7,968 nucleotides of DNA from Deltaproteobacteria bacterium (GCA_020861205.1 JAJBSY010000425.1:1-7968), one strand, 5' to 3'. Counted from the first letter of the stretch, positions 1-6,175 are shown. A program made the numbers and translations. Notes: generated from the sequence alone by a model not told the origin.

Positions 1-575
1 GCGACGAAGGCATTGTAAAAGGGATCCAGGTCCATGGTCGCGTACACCACGCCCGCGATTTTGCCGTCGGCCATGATGGGGGCGGAAGCGGCCATGATGG
101 GTTTGTTCACCACCCTGCTGAAAAAGGGCGGCGCTAAAAACGGTTTGCCCTGGATGGCCTCTTTAAAATAGTTCCGGTCGGCGAAGTTGTCCCCGATTTT
201 GGACAGTTCGGGCCGGGAGGTGGCCAAAACCCTGCCTTCCGGGTCGAGGATGGTGATGCGGTCAAACGAGGGATAACTTGCTTCAAGCCGTTGCAACGCG
301 GGCGTAATGGCCGCGACGTTTTCCGCAGCGTGCACGCCATCGCTGAAAAAGCGCATGACGCTTTCGTTCGCCGCCGTTCGTTCGATATTTTCGACGCTCG
401 TTTGGGAGAAATCATGGAGGGCGCGAACCAGGGCCGAGGCCTCGCCTTCCATGTTGTCGATGAGCGACGCCCGCAGGCTTTCCGCCGTTTGCCTGTATGC
501 AAGGGTGCCGCTGAGCCCCATGAAGAGCACGAGCAAACCGATTATGGGAAGAAGAATTTTCAATTGCAGCTTCAT
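1..575 (-). CDS. Membrane sensor with periplasmic dCache-like domain (N-terminal part, probably a methyl-accepting chemotaxis protein)
   Basis: This gene runs off the left edge, so only the first 191 residues are visible, in one unbroken frame. Residues 7-27 form a hydrophobic segment (ILLPIIGLLVLFMG and following) that would act as signal anchor and first membrane helix. The segment after it is periplasmic and Cache-like. It has a long helix (about 30-100), then a PAS-like beta core containing ITILDPEGRVLATS (107-120), DRNYFKEAIQGK (133-144), and the strands around KPIMAASAPI and GKIAGVVYATMDL (158-183). The YF-x-A-x-x-G pattern is typical of double-Cache ligand sensors that bind amino acids or organic acids. 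The start at 575 is supported by GAGG six bases upstream. The output domain lies outside the window. A chemoreceptor is most likely, but a histidine kinase or a GGDEF protein would begin the same way. Long open frames on the other strand here are shadows. Confidence 0.85.
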   Translation of the reverse strand, partial: MKLQLKILLPIIGLLVLFMGLSGTLAYRQTAESLRASLIDNMEGEASALVRALHDFSQTSVENIERTAANESVMRFFSDGVHAAENVAAITPALQRLEASYPSFDRITILDPEGRVLATSRPELSKIGDNFADRNYFKEAIQGKPFLAPPFFSRVVNKPIMAASAPIMADGKIAGVVYATMDLDPFYNAFV

Positions 576-770
576 CGTAATCCTCACTGAACACGTTGGG
601 TGTTATAAACGTTATCGCCGGGGTTCGAACACTGCATCGCAATGCATAATGGGGGCGAAGCCGGCAGTAAACATCCAAAACGTAGGAACAGCCTGTCAGA
701 GAACGAGGTTCGAAAAAATAGCGCTGGAAGAATATGATTCAGGCAAAAAAGACTATATGGTAGTTAATAT

Positions 771-786
771 AAAGAGTCGACTCTTT
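771..786. repeat. Perfect 16-base palindrome
   Basis: The sequence aaagagtcgactcttt is its own reverse complement and sits in an AT-rich stretch between the sensor gene and comF. As RNA it would form at most a six-pair stem with a UCGA loop. On the plus strand it is followed by ctttttg, which resembles a weak terminator, but no plus-strand gene ends here. On the minus strand the following bases are AT-rich without a U run. It may end the comF transcript weakly or be a binding site for a dimeric regulator of the sensor gene. Confidence 0.5.
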
Positions 787-831
787 CTTTTTGCGCGTCT
801 TCAAGAATCCGGCAGGAGCCGTATGGAAGAC

Positions 832-860
832 GCACTATACAATGCCGTCGGGCATAGTGC
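832..860. repeat. Inverted repeat downstream of comF
   Basis: The arms gcactat and atagtgc are perfect over seven bases with a 15-base loop. An alternative fold pairs GCACT/AGTGC and ATGCC/GGCAT around a GTCG tetraloop with a five-base bulge. It lies about 50 bases past the comF stop. There is no U tract on either strand, so it is not a classical intrinsic terminator. It could stabilise the 3' end of the operon mRNA. Confidence 0.4.
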
Positions 861-908
861 ATCGGGGACGCAAGGGGAAATTTGTGATTTGCTTGAAATG
901 TTAGGCGA

Positions 909-1653
909 TTACGGCGCGGCTTCCCGGTTCGGGGTTCTCGCGATCACCGCCACATCCACGCCGGCGGCGCCCGCGTCCCGCAAGGTGGTGGCCGCGCTGC
1001 GTAGCGACGCGCCGGTTGTGGCGATGTCGTCCACCAGGAGGAGGCGCGTGCCGGCAACGCCAGACGCCGCGAAAATACCGCGCACGTTAGCGTTGCGTTC
1101 CGCGAGGGACAATCCGGCCTGGGGGTGGGTGTGCTCGGTGCGGCGAAGCATCCCGGGAGCAATGGGTACGCCGAGTTTGGAAGCCAGCGGGCGGCCGGCC
1201 TCCAACGCTTGGTTGAACCCCCGTTCCCGCAGGCGGCGGGGATGCAGGGGCATGGGGACGAGGGCGTCGTATCCGGCCGGAATGTCCGGATGCGACGCCA
1301 GGAGCGAGCCGAGAAGGTTTCCCAGGGGCAGCTCGCGTCCGTTTTTGAAGCGCAGGATCAGGTCGCGCAAAAGCCACTGGTAGGAGCCGTGAAAGAAAAA
1401 GTTTTCCCAAGGCGGGGGATTTTTCAGGCAATCGCCGCACGGGGCGGGTGCGGCCTGGGGCGACGCGGTGAGGTTGCCGCACCGGGAGCAGTAGCCGCCG
1501 GTCCTCCGGGGCAGGGCGGCCGCGCAGGCCGGACAGAGCGGTCCGGGAGCCGCTTTGTGGCGCCATGGGCGTCGCGCAGGACGCGCACCGTGCTTCGCAA
1601 AGCGGTTCCAGGAGGGAAAGGAGACGGCGCGCGCGGTGAAGCACGGCGATCAC
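909..1653 (-). pseudogene. comF: ComF-family phosphoribosyltransferase, interrupted by a +1 frameshift
   Basis: ComF proteins are PRPP-binding-fold proteins linked to DNA uptake in some bacteria. The N-terminal part reads from GTG at 1653, which overlaps the upstream TGA as GTGA, through LLEPLCEARCASCATPMAP. One base later, near the AAA at 1554-1556, the family signature continues in another frame with GPLCPACAAALPRR, then CSRCG, CGDCLKNPPP and LRDLILRFKNG. Joined, the product is 247 residues, normal for the family, with the four CxxC pairs of the zinc-binding N-terminus. The C-terminal half holds RRLRERGFNQA and the PRPP loop LLLVDDIATTGASL. The second frame has no ATG, GTG or TTG upstream of the zinc region (the first is TTG at 1370), so it cannot explain the CxxC region alone. 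Either a base was gained (real mutation or sequencing error) or the ribosome shifts. It is the last gene of a three-gene operon. Confidence 0.8.
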
Positions 1654-2261
1654 GCTTCGGCCGAGGGCATGGAGGCCGCGATCGTTTCCGCATAACGGGC
1701 GACCTGGGCGCTCCGTTCCCCGCTTTGCCCGAGCGCGCCGTGGCCGTCAAGGTCATGGAGCGGCAAAGGTTCGGCAAGATCGAATCCGAAGAGGTCCAGC
1801 CAATAGCGGAGGGTGAGCAGGGCGCCCTCGAACAACCGCTCTCCCCTGGACCGACCGCCGATCAGGATAATGTGGGCGACCCGGCGTGAGGAAGGTGTTT
1901 CACCCCAGACGTCGCGGGCCATCCACCAGGGCTGGCTCCGGTCGATCAGGGCCTTGAGCTGGGCCGGCACATGGTAAAAGTATAGGGGCGCGGCCAGCAC
2001 GAGCGAGGACGCGTGGCCCAGGGCGTCGAACAAAGGCGCGCTGCCGTCGCGGGCGAACAGGGGGCACTCCAGCCGATGCCTCGCGCAATGGCCGCAGGAA
2101 ACGCAGGGAGAGACGGCATGGTCCCGCAGAAACGTAACCGGCGGCGCGGGTTTATTCACCCGGCCCATGCCTTGCCGGATAATGGCCATGGCCGTATCGC
2201 AATTGCCGCCTTGGCGGGGGCTGCAGGCGAGCAGCAGGGGATGGCCGCGCGAGCGTTCCAA
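1650..2261 (-). CDS. Iron-sulfur flavoprotein of the NADPH-dependent FMN reductase fold
   Basis: This 203-residue protein has the flavodoxin-like fold. Residues 12-23 (ACSPRQGGNCDT) form the FMN phosphate loop, and APLYFYHVPAQLKALIDR is the flavin-contacting segment typical of WrbA/Isf-type proteins. Cysteines 53, 56, 59 and 66 (C-x2-C-x2-C-x6-C) match the compact cluster motif of iron-sulfur flavoproteins, which carry one 4Fe-4S centre beside FMN and move electrons in the cytoplasm of anaerobes. The start is TTG at 2261, 11 bases after the upstream stop. TTAGGG overlapping that stop is the only Shine-Dalgarno-like sequence. The first ATG would begin at residue 25 and delete the FMN loop, so the TTG is preferred. 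It is the middle gene of the operon and its TGA overlaps the comF GTG. The electron donor and substrate cannot be read from the sequence. Confidence 0.85.
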   Translation of the reverse strand: MERSRGHPLLLACSPRQGGNCDTAMAIIRQGMGRVNKPAPPVTFLRDHAVSPCVSCGHCARHRLECPLFARDGSAPLFDALGHASSLVLAAPLYFYHVPAQLKALIDRSQPWWMARDVWGETPSSRRVAHIILIGGRSRGERLFEGALLTLRYWLDLFGFDLAEPLPLHDLDGHGALGQSGERSAQVARYAETIAASMPSAEA

Positions 2262-2272
2262 CGCCGTTGGCC

Positions 2273-2887
2273 CTAAGCCGTGACCCAGTGGTTTTCGACC
2301 TTTTCCACCCCTATCGTGGTTTCCGGCCCATGTCCGGGATAGACAACGGTTTCGTCCGGCAGCTTGTAAAGTTTGCCCCGGATGGTCTCGTTCTCCAGAA
2401 CGGACCTGCTGCCGCCGGGAAGATCCGAACGGCCCGTGTCGCGGTAAAAAAGCACGTCGCCGGAAAACAGCGCCTTCTGGTCCGGGAAATAGAAGGAAAG
2501 GCTCCCCGGCGAATGCCCCGGCGTGTGGATGACCGTACAGGGCAGGCCCATGAAGGCGGTTTGCCCAGGCTCCAGGTTTTCGTATGCAAAAGGCTCGGTT
2601 CTCGGCAGCCCGAAGCGCGTGCCGGAGGTGGCTTCCAGGAGGAAAAGATCCTCCTTGCCGAGAAGGATGGGAGCCCCCGTCGCCCTGGCAAGCGCCGCGT
2701 TGCCGCCGATATGGTCAAAATGCAGGTGGGTGTTCAAGATGGCAACCAGTTTCAGGTTGTGCTCGGCAAGATATGCGACCACGGCGGCGGGGTCCCCGCC
2801 CGGGTCGACGGCGACGGCCTCGGAACCGTTGACCAGAAGATAGCAATTGGTCTCCAGGGGGCCCAGAGGAAAAGTAAGTACGCGCAT
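2273..2887 (-). CDS. Metallo-beta-lactamase-fold hydrolase, glyoxalase II-like (GloB/YcbL type)
   Basis: A 204-residue cytoplasmic hydrolase with the binuclear metal site of the glyoxalase II branch. THLHFDHIGG gives H54, H56, D58 and H59; HTPGHSPGS gives H125; FSGDVLF gives D144; YPGHGPET gives H186. The N-terminus MRVLTFPLGPLETNCYLL and the GRSDLPGG segment are characteristic of the short YcbL-like enzymes, which lack the C-terminal glutathione-binding domain of true hydroxyacylglutathione hydrolases. Thioester hydrolysis of a small thiol adduct is therefore only an inference. I chose ATG 2887, with GGGAG five bases upstream, because family proteins begin there. An ATG at 2953 with a GGGGGA upstream would add 22 residues of unfamiliar sequence. 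It is the first gene of the operon with the flavoprotein and comF. Confidence 0.88.
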   Translation of the reverse strand: MRVLTFPLGPLETNCYLLVNGSEAVAVDPGGDPAAVVAYLAEHNLKLVAILNTHLHFDHIGGNAALARATGAPILLGKEDLFLLEATSGTRFGLPRTEPFAYENLEPGQTAFMGLPCTVIHTPGHSPGSLSFYFPDQKALFSGDVLFYRDTGRSDLPGGSRSVLENETIRGKLYKLPDETVVYPGHGPETTIGVEKVENHWVTA

Positions 2888-2990
2888 GGAAACTCCCAGT
2901 ATTTTTTGGGACAGCCTACATTTTTTGGCGGGGAAAGGCAAAGGCGCGGGCATCAGTTTTTCCCCCGATCATCCGGCCGAGTGCTTCAAT

Positions 2991-3017
2991 TTGACTTCAG
3001 GCAAGGAAGGCTAATAT
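2991..3017 (+). promoter_or_regulatory. Candidate distal promoter for the GGDEF/TPR gene
   Basis: TTGACT (2991-2996) matches the -35 consensus at five of six positions. TAATAT (3012-3017) serves as a -10 with four of six. The 15-base spacer is short, so strength is uncertain. The inferred start would fall inside the inverted repeat at 3018-3062, giving a leader of about 130 bases. Confidence 0.4.
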
Positions 3018-3062
3018 CCGCGCGGAGCGAAGTGTATCAGGACATACACGAGCTTCGCGCGG
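3018..3062. repeat. Imperfect long inverted repeat abutting a -10 box
   Basis: The outer arms CCGCGCG and CGCGCGG and the inner arms GTGTAT and ATACAC are perfect. They are separated by a partly matching middle (GAGCGAA against GAGCTT), with a six-base CAGGAC centre. It starts on the base after the candidate TAATAT. It could be an operator for a dimeric regulator or a 5' hairpin of the plus-strand transcript. There is no U tract, so terminator function is unlikely. Confidence 0.55.
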
Positions 3063-3116
3063 AACGGGCCTGACGAAGTATCAAGCAAATTGAGGCACCA
3101 CCCGGCGGCCCTGAAA

Positions 3117-3145
3117 TTGCCTTTCGCATTCCCATGCGGTACAGT
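3117..3145 (+). promoter_or_regulatory. Candidate proximal promoter for the GGDEF/TPR gene
   Basis: TTGCCT (3117-3122), a 17-base spacer and TACAGT (3140-3145) each match four of six consensus positions. Transcription would start about 3152, almost on the ATG at 3154, making a leaderless message. That would agree with the lack of a clear Shine-Dalgarno sequence before this gene (the bases before ATG read GTCGCGGGCT). The match is modest and could be chance. Confidence 0.3.
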
Positions 3146-3153
3146 CGCGGGCT

Positions 3154-5610
3154 ATGAAAAACAAGGACGTCTCCCCCGACCCGTTGCCGCGCCTCGAACG
3201 CCGTGACCTGATCCGTTTCGAGCAGTTCCTGCGCAAAAGCCTTGCGCCGTTTATCCCGCACACGGGCTGTACCCTGCATTTTCCCGGAACGCCCCCGGCC
3301 GGCCCGGAGCCGGAATACCTGCCGGACGAGGAACGATTGCTCTTGCCCCTGTATGCGCCGGATGACGCCGAGGGTGAAACGCCCCTCCTCCTGGGAATCT
3401 TTGTGGCTCGCGGCGTCCCGCAGGAAGCCTATGCGGCGCTTACCGGCAGCTTGCCGAAAATAGCCGGGCTGGTCATGGAAAACCTGCTGCTGTATAAGGC
3501 CGCGATTTCGGATACCGCCACCGGTTTGTTCTCCCGGCAGCACTTTCTGGCCCGGATGGCGGATGAGGTGCGGGGGACCAGCGATTCCCTGCGGGATGCC
3601 GCGCCGCGCGAGGTGTCGGACCCGGAATCGGCCAGCGGTCTCGGCGGGGCGCATCCCTGTCTCGCGGCTCTCGTCATCCGGCTGCACGGCCTGCGCCAGG
3701 TTGTCCGCAAGCAGGGCTACACGGCGGCCGAAGAGATACTTGCCATTCTCGGCCGGTCCCTGCGGGACATCTGCCCGGAACAGGGAACGACCGCCCGGGT
3801 GAGCGATTACGAACTGGCCGTGCTTTTGCCTTCAGCCACGGCCGGGGCCTGCAGACGCTTCGCCGGTACCGTGCTGGAAGCGATGGGCGGCGTGAGCCTG
3901 CCCTACGAGCTCACCCGTTCACGGATCAGCGTGTCGTCCTCCATCGGGTACGCGCTGTATCCGCAGGACATAACCGGGAACGTTTTTTTGAAATCCGCGC
4001 CGGAACAGGCGCGGATCTTGTTGCGCAAGGCGCGGCTGGCGGCCGCCCTTGCCGCCGAGCGGCTTCTGACCGGCGAGGATGAGCCTGTCCTCGCCTTCGG
4101 CCGTATCCTTTCCGAGGGCGGCAGGATCGTGCAGATGCTGCCTCTTTCCCGGCTGACGGTCAGCCTCGGCTCCGCGGTTAACGCCCGGGAAGGACAGCGG
4201 TTCTCGGTATGGGCTTCCGAGGGAGGCAAATCCGGCGTGCCCGGCAAGGAAGGCCGGGTCTACAAGGGCGAAATAGTGCTGATCGAGGTGAAGGAAAACG
4301 CTTCGGTCGCCGAAATCCTGCACCAGGCCGATCCGTCGAACGCCATTGCCGAGGGGGATTCCCTGACCTTGTTGCCGGGTGAGGTGTGGGGCGCTTCCCG
4401 GGCGAGCGGGCAGGCCGCGAAGGTCGGCCTCGGCGCGCCGGATCCGGTCACGGGCCTTCTGCGGCACGGGGATTTTTTGGCAACCTGGTCAGAGGAACGG
4501 GAGCATTGCGACCATTTTTCCCTGGCGCTGCTCCGGCTTTTGCCGCCCCTTGAGGAAGACGGCGCCGAGGGGAGCCTGGCGGCCCAACCGGAACAGCGCA
4601 TGGCCGAAACGGTCCGGCTGTTCCGCGACCTCTTCGGGCGGGATCTTGCGGGCGGCCGTTACGGGTTGACCAGTTTCATGGTTTTTCATCCCGGCGCGGA
4701 CCCCGAAGCCCTGCGGCCCAGGTACGAGGAATTGTGCTCGCTTCTCGCCTCGCGGTTTTTCCCGGGCAGGGAGGGGGCTTACACGGCTGCGGGAATAGCG
4801 GGATATCCCTATCTTGATTTTCGCAAGGCCGACGTTTTGGAGAACTGCCGGAAGGCTCTGGAATACGGCATCCTTTTGCCCGCCCCGCATGTGGGCGTGT
4901 TCGACAGCCTGGCCATGACCATCAGCGCGGACAAACGGTTCAGCCACGGCGACACTCTGGGGGCCATGACGGAATACAAGCAGGCCCTGCTCGCGGACGA
5001 CGGCAACGCCTTGGCCTGGAATTCGCTCGGCGTGACGCTGGCCCGCCTGGGCCGGCACGACGAGGCCCGCGCCCATTTCGAACGGGCCATCGGACTGGAT
5101 CCGGAAGCCAACGCCTTGTACAATATGGGCTATACCTGCCAGTGCCTGGGCGAACGGGATGACGCCAAAATCTTTTACGGGCGCTGCCTGGAAAAGGCGC
5201 CGGACCACCTCTATGCCCTGATCCGCCTCGGCCAGCTCGCCGAGGGCGAGGATGACCATGCGCGGGCGCGCGAAATGTACGCCAGGGCGGGATCCGCGCC
5301 CGGCGGCCGGGCGGTGACGCGACGGTATCTGGCCGGGCTTTCCCTGCGCGAGGGAAACCCGGAAGAGGCCCGGGAATTCCTGCACGAAGCCCTGGCCCTG
5401 GACCCGCAAAACGCGGCGGCCTTGCAGATGCTGGCGGAGATTTACCTTGACGGCGGTGAGGACCCGGAAGTTGCCGAAACCCTTGCGCGACAAAGCGTCG
5501 TGCTGCGGCCGGAACGGAAAAGCGGCTGGCTGGTCCTCTCCCGAGCCCTTGAAAAGGCGGGGCGCTCCAGGGAGTCGCGCGAAGCGCTGCTTCGCGCCGG
5601 GGCCTTGTAG
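3154..5610 (+). CDS. Signalling protein: GAF-like, two degenerate GGDEF domains and C-terminal TPR array
   Basis: An 818-residue cytoplasmic protein without signal peptide or membrane helix. Residues 1-118 resemble a small GAF-type input domain. Residues 120-305 form a first GGDEF-fold domain: it opens with DTATGLFSRQHF, but the signature is SDYEL (217-221) instead of GGDEF, followed by AVLLP and SSSIGYALYP. Residues 310-410 are a beta-rich segment (RIVQMLP, LTVSLGSAVNAREGQRFSVW, KGEIVLIEV) like the C-terminal domain of FlgT-type proteins. Residues 430-590 form a second GGDEF-like domain: it opens with DPVTGLL, has GGRYG (500-504) at the signature and ends AGIAGYPY and VGVFDSLA. About five or six TPR units fill 597-818, for example NALAWNSLGVTLARLGRHDEA. 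Neither domain keeps catalytic GGD/EEF, so diguanylate cyclase activity is unlikely. A scaffolding or nucleotide-sensing role is inferred. It is monocistronic, with a terminator 40 bases downstream. Confidence 0.85.
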   Translation: MKNKDVSPDPLPRLERRDLIRFEQFLRKSLAPFIPHTGCTLHFPGTPPAGPEPEYLPDEERLLLPLYAPDDAEGETPLLLGIFVARGVPQEAYAALTGSLPKIAGLVMENLLLYKAAISDTATGLFSRQHFLARMADEVRGTSDSLRDAAPREVSDPESASGLGGAHPCLAALVIRLHGLRQVVRKQGYTAAEEILAILGRSLRDICPEQGTTARVSDYELAVLLPSATAGACRRFAGTVLEAMGGVSLPYELTRSRISVSSSIGYALYPQDITGNVFLKSAPEQARILLRKARLAAALAAERLLTGEDEPVLAFGRILSEGGRIVQMLPLSRLTVSLGSAVNAREGQRFSVWASEGGKSGVPGKEGRVYKGEIVLIEVKENASVAEILHQADPSNAIAEGDSLTLLPGEVWGASRASGQAAKVGLGAPDPVTGLLRHGDFLATWSEEREHCDHFSLALLRLLPPLEEDGAEGSLAAQPEQRMAETVRLFRDLFGRDLAGGRYGLTSFMVFHPGADPEALRPRYEELCSLLASRFFPGREGAYTAAGIAGYPYLDFRKADVLENCRKALEYGILLPAPHVGVFDSLAMTISADKRFSHGDTLGAMTEYKQALLADDGNALAWNSLGVTLARLGRHDEARAHFERAIGLDPEANALYNMGYTCQCLGERDDAKIFYGRCLEKAPDHLYALIRLGQLAEGEDDHARAREMYARAGSAPGGRAVTRRYLAGLSLREGNPEEAREFLHEALALDPQNAAALQMLAEIYLDGGEDPEVAETLARQSVVLRPERKSGWLVLSRALEKAGRSRESREALLRAGAL

Positions 5611-5650
5611 CCGCCCGTCGCCGTCCGGAACGCGGGCATTACGATACAAG

Positions 5651-5687
5651 AGGGGAAGACGCGTAACGGCGGCTTCTCCCCTTTATT
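5651..5687 (+). terminator. Intrinsic terminator after the GGDEF/TPR gene
   Basis: AGGGGA (5651-5656) pairs with TCCCCT (5677-5682), with extra pairing across a one-base bulge on the inner side. The stem is followed by tttatt. It lies about 40 bases after the TAG at 5608-5610 and between convergent genes. Read on the minus strand it has only a poor U tract (tcttgt), so it serves mainly the plus-strand gene but may also stop the lipoprotein message. Confidence 0.6.
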
Positions 5688-5717
5688 CGCGCGCGGCGAA
5701 GGGACGATTCCCGCCGG

Positions 5718-6035
5718 TCACTTGTAGTTGTCGCCCTGCGGGCCGACGTCGCTCAGAAAGACGTCCTCCATGATGGACGTTACGCCCTGAGTGCCGCGGA
5801 TGATGGCTCTGGCCTCGTCCAGCTCGGCCTGGTTGCGCAGCTCTCCTTCCATGTAGACCCTGCCGCCGGAAACGGTGATGTTCAACGTGCGGGTGTAGTC
5901 AGGTCCGAGCGCGGCGGTAAGCTCCTGCTTGAGCGCCGCGTCGGCGGGCGAGGCGAAGGGTTGGCGGGCTGCTGCGCAGGAAACCAGGACGGCAAGGGCG
6001 GCGGATAAGAGTAAGACGGTCAATACGCGTTTCAT
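5718..6035 (-). CDS. BON-domain outer-membrane lipoprotein
   Basis: A 105-residue secreted protein. Residues 1-19 are a lipoprotein signal peptide (positive MKR, then a hydrophobic run) ending in the lipobox LVSC, so C20 becomes the lipidated N-terminus. Alanine at +2 predicts transfer to the outer membrane. Residues about 31-95 form one BON domain: a helix (ADAALKQELTAAL), the strands LNITVSGGRVYMEGEL, then a second helix (AELDEARAIIRGTQGV) and a last strand (SIMEDVFL). BON domains, as in OsmY and DolP, bind phospholipid membranes and are tied to envelope stability and stress. I start at ATG 6035, which has GGAGG five bases upstream. The in-frame GTG at 6041 lies inside that Shine-Dalgarno sequence. 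A promoter sits just upstream, so it is probably transcribed alone, downstream of dnaJ. Confidence 0.85.
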   Translation of the reverse strand: MKRVLTVLLLSAALAVLVSCAAARQPFASPADAALKQELTAALGPDYTRTLNITVSGGRVYMEGELRNQAELDEARAIIRGTQGVTSIMEDVFLSDVGPQGDNYK

Positions 6036-6090
6036 GGGCACCTCCGGATACCATAAAAGATAGGTCCGAATGCGGGCCGGTAAAGGGGTC

Positions 6091-6128
6091 TTTATACCAC
6101 GCGCTTAAACGGCAAAGGGTTGGCGTGG
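6091..6128 (-). promoter_or_regulatory. Extended -10 promoter of the BON lipoprotein gene with overlapping inverted repeat
   Basis: On the minus strand TGG-TATAAA (6099 down to 6091) is an extended -10 element, about 55 bases before the ATG; there is no good -35. The arms CCACGC (6097-6102) and GCGTGG (6123-6128) form a six-base inverted repeat covering the spacer and -35 area, with the TGG inside one arm. This could be an operator or chance. Confidence 0.5.
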
Positions 6129-6175
6129 GGGTGGCCGGCACCCAAGGCGCGGAAAGACTTTCGATGCGGTTTTTG

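Larger units (their letters stand above)
576..908. other. Intergenic gap between the sensor gene and comF
   Basis: These 333 bases contain no supportable gene. The stretch is clearly more AT-rich than its flanks, especially 700-800. It must hold the sensor promoter on the minus strand. A GGCGATAA box (plus-strand 612-619) resembles the -10 of flagellar sigma-28 promoters, but no matching TAAA-type -35 lies at the usual distance. A TATAAC hexamer, reading on the minus strand just downstream (about 604-609), is an alternative, also without a good -35. Two inverted repeats are present (771-786 and 832-860) and are listed separately. A plus-strand open frame crosses the whole gap but continues antisense through comF, so I do not call it. 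Confidence 0.6.
2888..3153. other. Divergent promoter region between the hydrolase operon and the GGDEF/TPR gene
   Basis: These 266 bases must drive the minus-strand operon and the plus-strand signalling gene. For the operon only a weak minus-strand match is visible: TTGCCT, 17 bases, TAGGCT, just upstream of its RBS. Two direct copies of ATTTTTTGG (2901-2909 and 2920-2928) lie beside it. For the plus-strand gene there are two candidates, listed separately, and an imperfect inverted repeat. No small gene is supported; the plus-strand open frame across this stretch is a shadow of the hydrolase gene. Confidence 0.5.

Noticed and set aside
624..718. GGTTCGAA words resembling tRNA T-arms
   Set aside because: No acceptor stem, anticodon arm or D arm can be built around either copy.
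307..1383. A 358-codon plus-strand open frame
   Set aside because: It runs antisense through the sensor gene and comF, crosses the AT-rich gap, and shows no domain pattern. It is a product of high GC content.
1087..1653. A separate 188-residue arginine/proline-rich minus-strand protein
   Set aside because: Only its first 33 codons look real (the ComF N-terminus). The rest is out-of-frame translation of comF.
2888..2953. N-terminal extension of the hydrolase from ATG 2953
   Set aside because: It has a passable ribosome-binding site, but the extra 22 residues do not match the family, which starts at MRVLTFPLGPLETN.
2267..3073. A 268-codon plus-strand open frame
   Set aside because: It is antisense to the metallo-beta-lactamase gene, whose metal ligands are all present on the other strand.
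4489..5649. A 386-codon minus-strand open frame
   Set aside because: It is antisense to the TPR region of the 818-residue gene, which has clear domain and repeat structure in its own frame.
6129..6143. GGGTG/CACCC hairpin as a dnaJ terminator
   Set aside because: It has only five pairs and no U tract on the dnaJ strand.
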